Origin: Setoptus koraiensis
Lineage: Eukaryota > Arthropoda
DNA: 64,000 nt
Direction of reading: 5' to 3'
NCBI GenBank assembly: GCA_048013815.1
Contig: CM106586.1
Location: 20,832,001-20,896,000, forward strand
Below the pieces are notes generated by a model that made no database searches, was not told the DNA's origin, and was given only the letters and a program-made list of their open reading frames with translations. Below are positions 48,193-61,845 of this stretch, piece after piece; position 1 is the first letter of the stretch; every line of letters begins with the position of its first letter. A program made the translations under genes and the position numbers.

Positions 48193-48787
48193 ATTGTATT
48201 TCTATTTCCTGGCCTTTATCCTAGAGAATACAGAATAATTTTCTTTGTATATATATTGTATTTTATATAAATCAACAAGAGCGCTTATCTTTAATTTGGC
48301 CTTACTTGGTGTAATCTCGCTTATTTAATACTGCCTGTGCACACGCACATAAACTTATTGGGTACTTCCGCTGTGCTCTCATAGTCAGCATTTTTTCATT
48401 GTTGAATTACGCGCCATGAGGTTTCAAAAATGAGATCAACTGACAAGGTAGGCTAACGCAAATCGTACTGGGTGTAATAACAGTTCTTGCATACTTTCTG
48501 TGCGAGTTTTTGTGCACACAAAGCTGGAGTTCATGTCTGTGCGTAATTTAGTCAATTTTGTGCATGCCATCTGAATGTATTTTGTACTATTCGTCTATAT
48601 GGATAAAGCACAAGGAGGTTTTTTGTGCGTGGGCACAGACAGTATGAAAGAAGTGAGATTACACCCAGTAAGCCAGGATTGCAGACTCACATCATTATTA
48701 TTAATTTCTAAACATTATTGAGCCGGGACAGACGTCTTTTATTTTGAAAGATTATTTAGGAACAAGGCCAGGAAACAAACATACAAA
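48193..48787. other. intergenic between divergent EIF3I and PSMC4, mostly MITE
   Basis: 595 bp between divergent start codons, about 370 of them occupied by the MITE 48302-48671. No other gene. Confidence 0.55.
48302..48671. mobile_element. MITE-like element with internal copy of its terminus
   Basis: The ends are inverted: TTACTTGGTGTAATCTC (48302) and GAGATTACACCCAGTAA (ends 48671). Similarity extends inward through ATACTGYCTGTGC and CACGCACA. An internal left end, TACTGGGTGTAATAACAG, at ~48466 suggests a nested or tandem copy whose partner is the same right end (48466-48671, ~205 bp). It is the best-preserved family member in the window. Confidence 0.8.
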
Positions 48788-50068
48788 ATGGTTAGTTGCA
48801 CTTAAATACATACCTTTTCGATACATTGTTTCTCAATATGATTCTCATGACATTCTTCTCACCATGACTCTAAACAGAAACCACTAACTCTACATGGACC
48901 AGATGTTTGCGGATCTGATATCGACGATCTCTATATAAAATATAAGAAACTACAAAGACAGTTGGAATTTTTGCAGGTGCAAGAAGAATATATCAAGGAT
49001 GAACAAAAAAACTTGAAAAAAGAATACCTCCATGCCCAAGAAGAGGTCAAGCGTATTCAGAGCGTACCTTTAGTCATTGGTCAATTCCTAGAGGCTGTCG
49101 ACGCTAACACAGGTATCGTTGGCTCTACAACAGGTAACAACTATTATGTTCGCATATTGTCCACTATAGATAGAGAATTATTGAAACCATCAGCAAGTGT
49201 TGCGTTGCACAAGCATTCCAATGCTGTTGTTGACGTGCTACCTCCTGAGGCCGACTCTAGCATAACTATGTTGAGACCCGATGAAAAACCCGATGTCACT
49301 TATGCTGACATTGGTGGTTTGGACATACAAAAGCAAGAGATAAGAGAGGCCGTTGAATTACCTTTGACTCATTTTGAACTGTACCAACAAATCGGTATTG
49401 ACCCTCCCCGTGGTGTACTTATGTATGGACCTCCCGGTGTTGGTAAAACAATGTTGGCAAAAGCTGTTGCACATCATACAACAGCCTCATTCATTAGGGT
49501 TGTCGGGTCAGAGTTTGTGCAAAAATATCTAGGAGAAGGTCCTAGAATGGTTAGAGATGTCTTTAGGCTGGCCAGGGAGAACGCACCATCAATCATATTC
49601 ATAGACGAAATAGATGCTATCGCCACACGTAGATTTGATGCTCAGACTGGCGCTGATCGTGAAGTGCAACGAATATTACTCGAGTTATTAAACCAAATGG
49701 ATGGTTTTGATCAAACTACAAATATCAAGGTTATTATGGCAACAAATAGAGCTGATACACTTGATCCAGCTCTATTGCGTCCTGGTAGATTAGATCGTAA
49801 AATAGAATTTCCTATGCCTGATCGTAGACAGAAACGATTGATATTCTCTACAATTACCGCCAAGATGAACTTAAGTGATGAAGTAGACCTTGAAGATTAT
49901 GTAGCAAGACCCGATAAGCTTTCTGGTGCGGACATTAACGCCATTTGTCAGGAGGCTGGCATGCATGCCGTTCGCGAGAATCGTTACGTGATCTTACCAA
50001 AGGACTTTGAGAAAGGCTATAAGAACAATACTAAGAAGAACGAATCAGAACACGAGTTTTACAGGTGA
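48788..50068 (+). CDS. PSMC4: 26S proteasome regulatory ATPase Rpt3
   Basis: Exon 1 holds only the ATG (48788-48790), followed at once by donor GTTAGT; exon 2 is 48878-50068 with acceptor TCTAAACAG. The product is about 397 residues. Coiled-coil region ([20 protein letters not shown]), OB domain ([20 protein letters not shown]), and AAA+ module with [20 protein letters not shown], Walker A GPPGVGKT, Walker [21 protein letters not shown] and arginine-finger region [13 protein letters not shown]-terminus HEFYR. Only Rpt3 combines [19 protein letters not shown] with this N-terminus. Rpt3 unfolds substrates in the base of the 19S regulator. Vertebrate PSMC4 has a slightly longer N-terminus. Confidence 0.97.
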
Positions 50069-52377
<2,309 letters not shown>

Positions 52378-53353
52378 TCGTTTGTTGTTGTTTTTTTATA
52401 ATATTATCATTTTACATGGTCACCTCTTATAAATAGGGCTTCTTGTCCATTCGTGGATACATACATTTGCTATATCCCACTATTATAGAGTCCAGCGATA
52501 CTCGGGAGAGGCAAAATCACCACAACTGAGAATCAGTAAGAGGCAAACAATCAAATACATCATAGTGGTTTTTTTCATGTCTTAATCTTTCAAGTGCATA
52601 TCCTTCATGAATTGCCTTGTAGGCTCTACAAACACACACATTACTTCCTACAGATAGTTCTTCCTCACCTTATGTTTACACTACTAGTGATAATAATCAA
52701 TAATTGGGCTCAGCAAATAAACCACATGATTATCGCACTCGTCCTCTCTTTTGTTTACCTGTTTGAATACAATTAGTCCTGTTAACTTATACACAATAGA
52801 GAAACAGTAGTGGTAATTGCTCATATCCTACACAGTGTGTTTTTATAAATAAATCTAGTTAGGTTAGCACTCTCGTTTCACAAAAGTCCCTCCTGGTTTC
52901 GTCCCAATAGATGACATACCTCTACAGGCATAGTTGTTATCTTGATCGAGCATCAACAAATTGATACAGACAGGTATACAGTTTTGTATTATTCCATTGT
53001 TGGCTGACAAAATATTGATGTGGTGGCATAAGTAGGAGGCTAGTGTATTGAAGAGATAGCACTTTTTAACGAGTTGCCAATCATGGCTCAGGATCACTGT
53101 TCACACGAGATGGTCAGAGATACAATAAGAAAACTTATGTGTGATGGTTTCAGGTATTCTTCTCCTCGGCGATTAGTGGGTAAACGACTACCAACTAGAG
53201 CACTGCGCAAAAGGTAAATGAAGCATTCAATGGATATGAATCAATTAGAGAGTTAATAGTCAGTTCATTTGGAAGCATTTACCATTTATTTGCTACCAGA
53301 GGTGAAGTAGTTTGAATAGAGAGCGATTGAGTGGCATGCCAATCATTTTTTCA

Positions 53354-53355
<2 letters not shown>

Positions 53356-53386
<31 letters not shown>

Positions 53387-53398
53387 TTCTCTTCGCAG
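53356..53398 (+). repeat. CT-rich microsatellite ending in an acceptor-like TTCGCAG
   Basis: A (CT)n run of about 24 bp is followed by TTTCTTTTTCTCTTCGCAG. The polypyrimidine-AG architecture looks like a strong splice acceptor, but no exon partner could be validated. Confidence 0.7.
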
Positions 53399-55969
53399 CA
53401 TCAGCAGCATCAACAACTCCGTCACCCGTCCTCTTTGTCAAATAATTTCAACATGCCAAACTCAGCAGTAGGTCGAAATCAGAGCGAAAGATAATTATTA
53501 TTAAGTTCACGATTATCATTTCTTGCCAATTATCAGCCACCAATTTATACCATCATTTGAGATAGTGATTATTTTGCAGGTTGTCTGCTTTGGATATTTT
53601 TTTCAGATTTGGACAATAAAAGCAGCATCCAAAAGTGGATTTTTCGAAGAGATTCAATCAATTTTCACCTTAGAATTGACTATTATGGTATTCTGTTCAA
53701 GTTGTTGCCTTCTCAACTGCCCCTGTTCAAGAATACAGTTTAGTCAAATGAGAAAGTCCTCTAGATTATCGCAGTTGTGATATATAGTACAAATGACCAT
53801 TTTGAATGGTCATCTTGGAGACAATTTTGATTAGTGATTAGTAGTGGTTGGAGAAGGTGATTCATTGTGTTCCATTTGTTGCTGAATATTATTGCTTATC
53901 GCGCGCTATCTATTGATAATAATCATTATTTTGACCATGCCTGGCACTTATCACTCACTCTAACCAGATAAATAGTTGAAGTGTCACACTCGGTCGCCTA
54001 TTGGTACATATATTCAAATTTATCAGCAACAACAAACTGTTCAAATAGTGTGTATAGGTACTTGAGTAACAACAACAACTATGTTTTTGTTGTCGATTAG
54101 AATGTTACTATCAACATTTTGCATACAGCAAACCAAAGCGAGTTGTTATTGTGTTCATTGTTTAAGAAAACAAAAAGGCAAGGAAACAACCGATGATTGT
54201 TGAACACACTCTTGTCACACATATGAATTAACTCAATCATCAATTATGTTAACCAATAGCGGTAGTTGTTGTTGTTGTTGTTGTTGTCGTTGTTATACAC
54301 TCAAGAAGTTCTCTGCGAACTACTTCTGGCCACTAGTTGTTATGTGTGTCCTGATAATCTATTTAATAATATATTATTGTCGCCAATGTGGTCATTGTCG
54401 ATGATGGCCACTTGATTGTACAAACAACTGCTGGATCAAACCAGCGAAAGAGGGACAGATTATCTTTCCTGTCATTAGTTGTGACGAAAAACTGCTGAAA
54501 TTCTGTATGCTTCATATCTTTATCATATGAGAGCTGTTGTCAACTAACAATTGTGACATGTCATCTGATCCAAGTGTCGTTATTAAATGTGTTGTTGCAA
54601 AAGATGAGATTTAGAGATAAATGAGCCACCAGATTATTCCTCTTATATTGCAGCACTATTGTTGTTCGACGAAATGATAATGTTGGACAGATTGGCGAAA
54701 AAGAGAATATGTTCCATCGATGTGATTTTAAAGGAACGATTCAGGCCTAAAGCGAATAGCGTACCTATATTTGTATAGGTTTGGTCGTCAAATTACAGCA
54801 ATCTAATCAATATTAAATTAACAACATTAAGATGTCAATATTGGCAACAACAATAGCCCCCAAGCAATCACATAAACGTAGTGCATGTATAGTACAATGC
54901 AAACAACGTTTGTGATAATTGTGTCAATCATCGTGCAACCTAGCAAATGTATGAAAACGTTATATATGCCACAAACCGATTGTTGTTTGTAGCGGGGTCA
55001 CCATTATCGCGGCCCGAAATCGTACAGTTGTTGTTGCAATTGTGAGAGAGACAGTCTAGAGTTCGCGAGCAAGCATTCAGTGTATCATCGGTTACAATTG
55101 ATGTCCGGCCAGGTGAAACTGAACACGCCAGTTGGAGAGAATCGAGCGGTAATTTGTAATATCTTTTATTATCTACAATATGGATGCATGAAGAAGAGTC
55201 TTCTGTGTGGCTATTGACTGGATTTGGATGCTATTTAACAAGGAATAACAAAAGAACTGCTTTGAGCCGGATTATTCCGTGGAGATGGAAGAATTTCCAT
55301 CTATATATATATACATACATACCACACGATCTATTTACTTAACTAAAATTACTTGATTTTTCAATTGAACAGAAACACAACATCAGCAACAAGATTGCTT
55401 GTTAAATGTGTTGAGTGGATAATTCGAACTGTACAGCAAGAAAACACTAAAGAGAAACAACAATTTGATTGGTTACATAATGACTGGCAGTGAAGCTGCA
55501 GCAGCAGTTGCATCAACAATGGCATTCACACACACATACACCAACATTCAAGAGGATGAATGAACCTATTAAGGAATCTCTCTAAAGAATCATGCAGCTA
55601 GACACACAATTGTAGAGAGAATTATCAGTCAATTATGATTATTAGTAGGGACTCAGAATTTACCAGCCAACTCGATGGCTTCTCTTATCTAACATGAATG
55701 AATGGCGATTATATCTTCTTTCTTGCTCATGTCGATTTGTTAATAATTCCTGTGTAAACACACACACGCACACCACATGACAGGTGATGATGAAGAGACT
55801 TAATTTGTTGTTGCCCACAAAGTACTAAACTAAGAAATTCCATGTTAGACTAGCAGGCGCCAAAAGAATATCGTTTAGTGGAAAGATTCGCCTTATCATT
55901 GGTTTGAAAAGGCTGCCTGTCAATTACTGAAAGTCGCAACCAAAAATGTATTACATAATTTTAGTTTTC

Positions 55970-55996
55970 GCACACACACACACACACACACACACA
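55970..55996. repeat. (CA)n microsatellite
   Basis: A CA run of about 27 bp is visible directly. Confidence 0.95.
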
Positions 55997-57201
55997 ATAT
56001 GTTTCCACCGTGTAACCATTTTGATTGAATGGCGTGTACGGTGCCTCAAACTACGGCACCAGCAACCCGAATCCACTGAATGAGTGACTGACCATCGTTG
56101 ATGGCTGTCAAGCCAGCTGAGATTAGAGGCGACCAATCAATCAGTATCAAGTTAATAATCATATTATCAATTTGTATCGTAAGCGCTGTATGACTGCTTG
56201 CTCCGATCAATTGATAGATTTGCATTCAAATCCGACGAGTGTTCGCGGATAATTCTTGTTCTTGTTGTTGCGGTTGAGCCAGCATCGAATCAGCTGCCTC
56301 TATTTCATTGTTGTTGCTGTTGTTGTCAGCAGAATGGCAACTGTTGTCTGACAACAACAGTTGTGAGCTGGATTTTCGCTCTTGGATTGTTGTTAATACA
56401 TGCGTTTCAATATGAATTGTGTTTATATAGGAGCTATTTGCGCCCAATGTGTAGGCGTTTGTGTAATGCATTTTTCATTGGACTAACTATTGTGCAAACG
56501 GGCACGTATTAGCTTAGTTTACTCTAGTAGATGGACTCTTTTTGGAGGCTATCATCCCAATTACTTGATTGCGATAATTTCATCACATTGCATCACACAA
56601 TAGTTATAGATTGTGCGCCTTGACATGAGTCACTGTCGAGTTTTCATGGCTAAATAAGCGCAGCATCGTTATCGAGAACAAAGTTTGTTTGTTTTGTGCA
56701 CAGATTCACAAATACAATCAACTTGTATGTTGATTTGTGCACAATGTGCATAGTTTGTTCGAGCTCTCAATAGAGCACGGTAGAGATTATCGGCACAGTA
56801 TCGCACAATGCCCCAGTTAACCTGTACATAATGTGCGCATTGTTGTAACAAGTATTTTATTATGTAATTTGGGGGCTTTATTATCTTGATTTTTTGTACT
56901 TGACAGTGCACATTCGTGCCTAGTAGAGAGACACATCACTTGAAGCTGCTGGGCGAGCTCACAATGAGCGACAGACGAGCTGGTTGCTGGCGATTATAAG
57001 CGAACAGTTTATGCTTCGGCCCTAATTCATTTTGACTCGATTCCGGTTGCCGGCGCTAACAATCCGACAACAACAACAACTGGCTTGTCTCACATTTGAT
57101 CACTCATTAGAGACAATTAGTTCACCCACTCACACAATCAACGCGATTGTGACTTGATGAGTCAATTTGCCTAATTATTGTTGTTGTTGTTTCTTCAATT
57201 A

Positions 57202-57219
57202 TGCGCGCGCGCGCGCGCG
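57202..57219. repeat. (GC)n microsatellite
   Basis: An uninterrupted alternating GC run of about 16-18 bp, with Z-DNA-forming potential, near a downstream GAGAGAG tract. Confidence 0.9.
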
Positions 57220-58099
57220 AGAGAGTTTAAATCAACTAATGAGTTTCTTGTGTCTATCTCACCAAAACACACACACACACACAATTGAATGGCCTCATTT
57301 GGTTGGCTGTTGTTGTGCCGCTGGTGTGTCATACACATTAACAAGTGGTATTCTCACAACAGCCAGCACAGTAACTACAATACGGTGACTAGTATAGTAT
57401 AGTTGGGATGTTGGCGCGCCCATCACTAAATTGTGTGTCAACTGCGAGACACAATTAGTTGGTGAGTAGTTTCGTGGTCCCTTTATAGGCCAATCAAGTT
57501 GCTCGTTGTCGGCACACGCACACGCACACACTCAACCAGAGTCATGCTGGCCAACATTGCGTAACAGGGGCAACCCATTGGAGCCAACTTGACATACTAT
57601 AATTGCAGCATTCTGTTCCGCCGCGTTCCGTTCTGGTTAGTAGATTTGGCAGCGGCGGCAGCGGCAGCAATCGGGCAAAAACGGCAACCACAAAACAAAG
57701 ACGATTAACTTAATTGCATTATAGTGTGCGCGCGACTAGTCGTTCCGTCCTCCGTCCTTCCCCCTCCGGCCCCCGACATGAGTCTTTGCTGGCCGAACCC
57801 CTTAAATAGAGGTATTAGTAGTAGTGGCCGGCCGTAGAAGTGGGGCCCGCTGACAGAAGCGCCGGCATCATGGCCGCCGAACAGCGAGGCCCGCAGAAGC
57901 GGCTTTTGCGACGACAACAACATGGCGCTTGAATCACTTATCACGCAACCATTAACTATCAAGACCATTAGCCTCGTTGCTGACTGCTGGCCATACTAAT
58001 GCCGACATTGTTTATGCTGTTGCGCCGATGGACACACAGACACAACATGGCCGACATGCAAGGCACAGTAACTGTAAACGGTACTGGCTGCGACACTTG

Positions 58100-58220
58100 T
58101 TTACAACTGCAACTACAACTGCAACTGCAACTACAACTACAACGACAACGACAACGACAACGACAACTACAACTACAACTAGCCGTGCAACTAGCTCGCT
58201 AAGCTAGCTAGTTGCAGTTG
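58100..58220. repeat. CAACTR/CAACGA triplet array with flanking hairpin
   Basis: An array of AACTGC/AACTAC/AACGAC hexamers runs 58105-58178. A 10-bp inverted repeat follows, GCAACTAGCT (58187-58196) and AGCTAGTTGC (58206-58215), with a 9-base loop. Confidence 0.85.
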
Positions 58221-59712
58221 GCCTATAACTGTTAGTGGCGCTGTCGTCGCTGTTGAACGCTGTTGGCGCCGCCACCATTACACACCATTACAGCCAACAT
58301 GCCACCACGATATGATATGACGCAAGATATAAATATTATTATTTATAATCATGAGATTAATGCACTTGTGCAATTGCACTTATCTGTCCTCTGTCGTCTG
58401 TCGGCTGCTCGTTGGCTGGGCCGCTCGGTTGCCGGTCCGTTGCAGTTTTGCTGGCTGTTGTAGTCTTGTTGGCCTGTGTAGGGCAACGCAGCATATCAAT
58501 CTGTTCAATTATGAACTGGCGGCCATGTATTTCGGTTTGGGGTGCGCTCATTCGTGAACACGCCGCAATGAGGCCGCAATGGGGCCGCAATGGGGCTCAG
58601 CGTTACTTAACGTTACGTCGTGCTCGTCCGATGTTGCTGGCCATCGTGGCGACGCAAAACAGATTTGCTGTCGTTGCCGGAGACGCAATTTATCAGTGGC
58701 CAAGTTGCGCACAAATCTCACATACAAACAATTGTGCAAGCAATTGTTTGCGACCAACAATCGACAGGCTGGCGTCAGCCAAGTATGTGGCATCAGCAAG
58801 GTCCAGTTGGTCGCAGTGATTGCGACCACCGGACAGCTCGAAAACATGCTAATCGATGTCGCTTGCCAAGTGGCTCGCCGGCGATCCAGAGCCTGGCTTG
58901 TGGGGCCAGAGGTGGCCGATGCATCGATGGAAGCATCGTCGGTGTCGGTATTCCGACAACAAGACGCACAAGTTTGTGCGAGGCTGGTGCAGTTCAGGCG
59001 GCCCTAGCGGCGTTGCCACAAGACAAATTTTGTCCGCGATCCAACAATCGCTCGATGGTGGCAACACTGGTCAAAAATGCTTGTGTCGTGGTGGAGGCCC
59101 CCTGGCGTCGAGCCCGACCGTTGGCAGTTGGCCGGCACTTGGCTGGCAGTTTGCTGGCAGTTGACGGGCAGTTTGCTGGCAGTTGGAGGGGCGCGCATGC
59201 GCCCGGCTGCAAATTGCAACGCCAGAATGTTGCCTATCTAACATTTGGCGGGCATTTGGCTCAATTATTGGGCTCGCGTTTGTGTGGCGAGTCGCCACTC
59301 CAATAAGCTAGCCTCTGTGGCACAATAATCAAGTGTGAGAGTGCGCAGTGAGCGCGCAGCTATTAGTTATCAAGCAAAGTGATGGCAAAGTGTGTGTGTG
59401 TGTGCCGAGAGAGTGGTACTATAATGCTAACTGCGAACTGCTCCACTTACTGAACATAATAGGACAGCGTGTGCGCGCACATTGATTTTTTGAGCACTTT
59501 AGAGGCTCATAGGAGCCATTTAGAGCGAACGCGGGGGAAGGGGGGCGCGAATTTGTGGAATAAAACAAATTGATCGAACGCAAAACGAGATTCGATTCGC
59601 GCGCGACACACAACAAAGCGACCGCGTCGAACGTCGAACGACCAACGTTTTCTGTGCCACTTTCGTGCAGCACACACACGCCAGATCGCATCGAATAAAG
59701 TGGCAGTAGCTC

Positions 59713-59720
59713 TATATAAG
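59713..59720 (+). promoter_or_regulatory. candidate TATA box of Vsx-like gene
   Basis: TATATAAG lies 72-79 bp upstream of the ATG at 59792, with GC-rich flanks, which is consistent with a TATA-driven start near 59745. Confidence 0.55.
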
Positions 59721-59791
59721 CCGGCCAGCAAGCGTCTCGACAAACGGAAATTGGGCAAATCTAGTTTTTATTGTCGCATCAACCGCATCAA

Positions 59792-60166
59792 ATGCTGCTC
59801 AATCCGGCAGGCATATCGCCGCTCCGTTGTGTAGCCTCTATTTACGACACCAGCGCCGCCAATATGACGCACGCACAAGCAGCAACAAACAAGCAACACG
59901 ACGGCCACGACGACCACCACGAGCACGAGCATGAGCATGAGCAACAAGAAATCATCGACATCAGCGCCGAGCAAGCGGCCGTGACAAGTGGCGCTGGCGC
60001 GAAAAAAAGCAGCAAGACCCGCAACAACATGAAGAGCAGCCGCACCATATTCACCAGTTATCAGGTGCGCGAGCTAGAGGAGGCCTTCGTCGAGTCTCAT
60101 TATCCCGACGTGTACGCCAGAGAGATTCTGTCGCAGAAGACCCAGTTGCCCGAGGACAGAATTCAG
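59792..60166 (+). CDS. Vsx: first exon of a Vsx-like paired-class homeobox gene (partial)
   Basis: 375 nt, 125 codons, phase 0, from ATG 59792 ([20 protein letters not shown]) to a donor CAG|GTGAGT at 60167. N-terminal residues include a His/Glu-rich low-complexity stretch ([15 protein letters not shown]). The first 46 or so positions of a homeodomain follow: [20 protein letters not shown], then [20 protein letters not shown] and [24 protein letters not shown] is the Vsx1/Vsx2 (Chx10, ceh-10) pattern, and the intron falls before the VWFQNRR helix-3 segment, a known conserved position in paired-class genes. The rest (helix 3, CVC domain) must lie beyond 64000. Vsx factors specify retinal/visual-system and interneuron fates. 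The exon is GC-rich with GC-ending codons, unlike most genes here. Confidence 0.88.
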
Positions 60167-60626
60167 GTGAGTAGCACATGCCCACCGGGGCCCGCATACC
60201 TGCCGATGCTGCGTCCGATGCTGCATTTGTGCACATATATGTGCCTAGTTGTGCACACGTCTGTGCACAGATACGCGTACAGATCTATCGATGTGCTCAG
60301 ATCGAGGGGCCCTCGCGGCCTCTGGGCCGCTTGGCGGCGCGCATCCTAATTGCCTGTCTGATTTATTTATTATTATTTATTTTATCGGCGGCGCGCGCGC
60401 TCGGCGTTTTGTGCATTATATCGCATTGTATTATATTGTAAATCATCATCATTATTATTACATATGCGCCGTTATCATTAATGTCGTCGGCCGTTGGCGG
60501 TTGGCATTATTCAATGCGAGCAGCGCCGGCCGCATCAATTGCGTGTGTGCGGCGCGCTCAAACTTGTGTGTGTGTGCGGCGCGCCGCTTGTCAATTGTTG
60601 ACCTATAATAATTGCGATCAATCATC

Positions 60627-60638
60627 GGGGGGGGGGGG
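60627..60638. repeat. poly-G run (12 G)
   Basis: Directly visible run of 12 G on the plus strand, inside the GC-rich domain. Confidence 0.95.
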
Positions 60639-60850
60639 CCGTAACCGTGCATGATTACCAGCGTGCACGGTCGCGCCAAAACGCACAGAATGCAGCAGCG
60701 CTGTATGCTAATGTGCCCCGGATATAATGATAGATAATTTTGATATAATTGATTGTGCGCGCTTGTTGAGTGCGGGCGTGTATGGGGCTCGCAGTTGCGC
60801 AATCTATTAATTACCATCTTTATCATTATCATTGCCGCAAAACAACGCAT

Positions 60851-60886
60851 GGGCGTATCAACAAGCACGTGCTTGTTGATACGCCC
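60851..60886. repeat. perfect 36-bp palindrome centred on CACGTG
   Basis: The left arm GGGCGTATCAACAAGCAC is followed with no spacer by its exact reverse complement (18 + 18 bp). The centre is an E-box hexamer. It lies ~690 bp into the Vsx-like intron. Confidence 0.98.
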
Positions 60887-60992
60887 GCCACAGTCGCTGG
60901 CTGCGTGTCGGGGCGCAACAACCAGCCAGCGCGCCAGTCGACAGATTTGCACTTCCACCGGCACAGAAGTCAAACTGGCTCTTGATTTTCTC

Positions 60993-61103
60993 GCACGCTG
61001 GCGCGCTGGCACGCTGGCACGCTGGCACGCTGGCACGCTGGCACGCTGGCACGCTGGCACGCTGGCACGCTGGCACGCTGGCACTCTGGCACTCTGGCGC
61101 GCT
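60993..61103. repeat. 8-bp minisatellite GCTGGCAC
   Basis: About 12 tandem units of GCTGGCAC, with a few terminal variants (GCGCTGGC, CTCTGGCA). Confidence 0.95.
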
Positions 61104-61556
61104 GCCACGAGTGGCGCAATCGGCAAATTGGGCCCCGCCGGCGAGCCCCTGATGAAGTGATACACGCCATGGCTACGTGCGCGCCAGTGTGTTTGTGTGT
61201 GCACGAGTACGCGCGAGCACACCATCGATATAAACAAATAACCAACACGTGTAGACCCCGACAAGAATTGATCGCGGGCGCCTCGTTACGCGCCAGCACG
61301 TGCTGCAGCAGCGTGCGTTTATCTCGATTTGTCCCGTCTCTTTGTGTGTGTATGCTCGATTAAGGCATCGCCGAGCAAGATTCCAAACAATTGATCTCGG
61401 GCCCACTTATTGCGCAAACATGTATGTACGGCGGCCTCTCTAGACGCACGCTCTACAATAACAACGAGCGCCCGCAATGATTAGCAATGAGGCGACGGGC
61501 CCCAGTTCAAATTTCAACAACTTTACAGCGAAACAGACTAGCCATGTCGCTCTAAC

Positions 61557-61557
<1 letters not shown>

Positions 61558-61595
<38 letters not shown>
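61558..61595. repeat. (CA)n microsatellite
   Basis: A CA run of about 38 bp, directly visible. Confidence 0.95.
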
Positions 61596-61597
<2 letters not shown>

Positions 61598-61789
61598 TTG
61601 TAGTCAGAGATATCGCGACGATCGCTCGCTCGCAGTCTCAATATCGCGCAACGACAACAGCCACTGTCAAACGGCCGCTGAGCCATTGACAATATATGAC
61701 GCGGGCATCATTAAATAGATGATTGACTACTGTCGGAGCCGCGCCAGAAATACGTGCTCATCGAGCGCTTATTATTGTTGTAATGGTAG

Positions 61790-61845
61790 TAGTAGTAGTT
61801 GTTGTCGTTGTTGTTGTTGTTGCTGCTGCTGTTGTTGTTGCGTAA
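61790..61845. repeat. GTT/GCT triplet repeat
   Basis: A run of TAG, TTG and CTG triplets (TAGTAGTAGT, TTGTTGTTGTTGCTGCTGCT) that translates in all frames to Leu/Gln/Thr/Asn homopolymers. Confidence 0.9.

Larger units (their letters stand above)
52378..59791. other. large gene-poor region upstream of Vsx-like gene
   Basis: About 7.4 kb with no firmly supported gene, in sharp contrast to the packed left part. It contains a CT tract (53356-53382), TTG runs (~54268-54290), a CA run (55970-55996), a GC run (57202-57219), a CA run (57268-57284), a CAAC/CTA array (58100-58180) and imperfect short tandem copies (GGCAGTTTGCTGGCAGTT) near 59130-59190. Composition shifts from AT-rich (left) to GC/CpG-rich after ~57.6 kb. 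It probably holds distal regulatory sequence for the homeobox gene, inferred from position only. Confidence 0.6.

Noticed and set aside
53083-53220. Insulin/relaxin-like B chain (C....C with basic tail)
   Set aside because: The two Cys are 13 residues apart instead of the usual 11, there is no signal peptide, and no A chain with CC-x3-C-x8-C follows in frame. The resemblance is probably chance.
57705-61300. Many overlapping open frames in the GC-rich region
   Set aside because: They overlap on several frames and both strands, consist of Ala/Arg/Pro/Gln repeats, and follow CpG-rich and minisatellite DNA. Only the Vsx-like exon has real family similarity.
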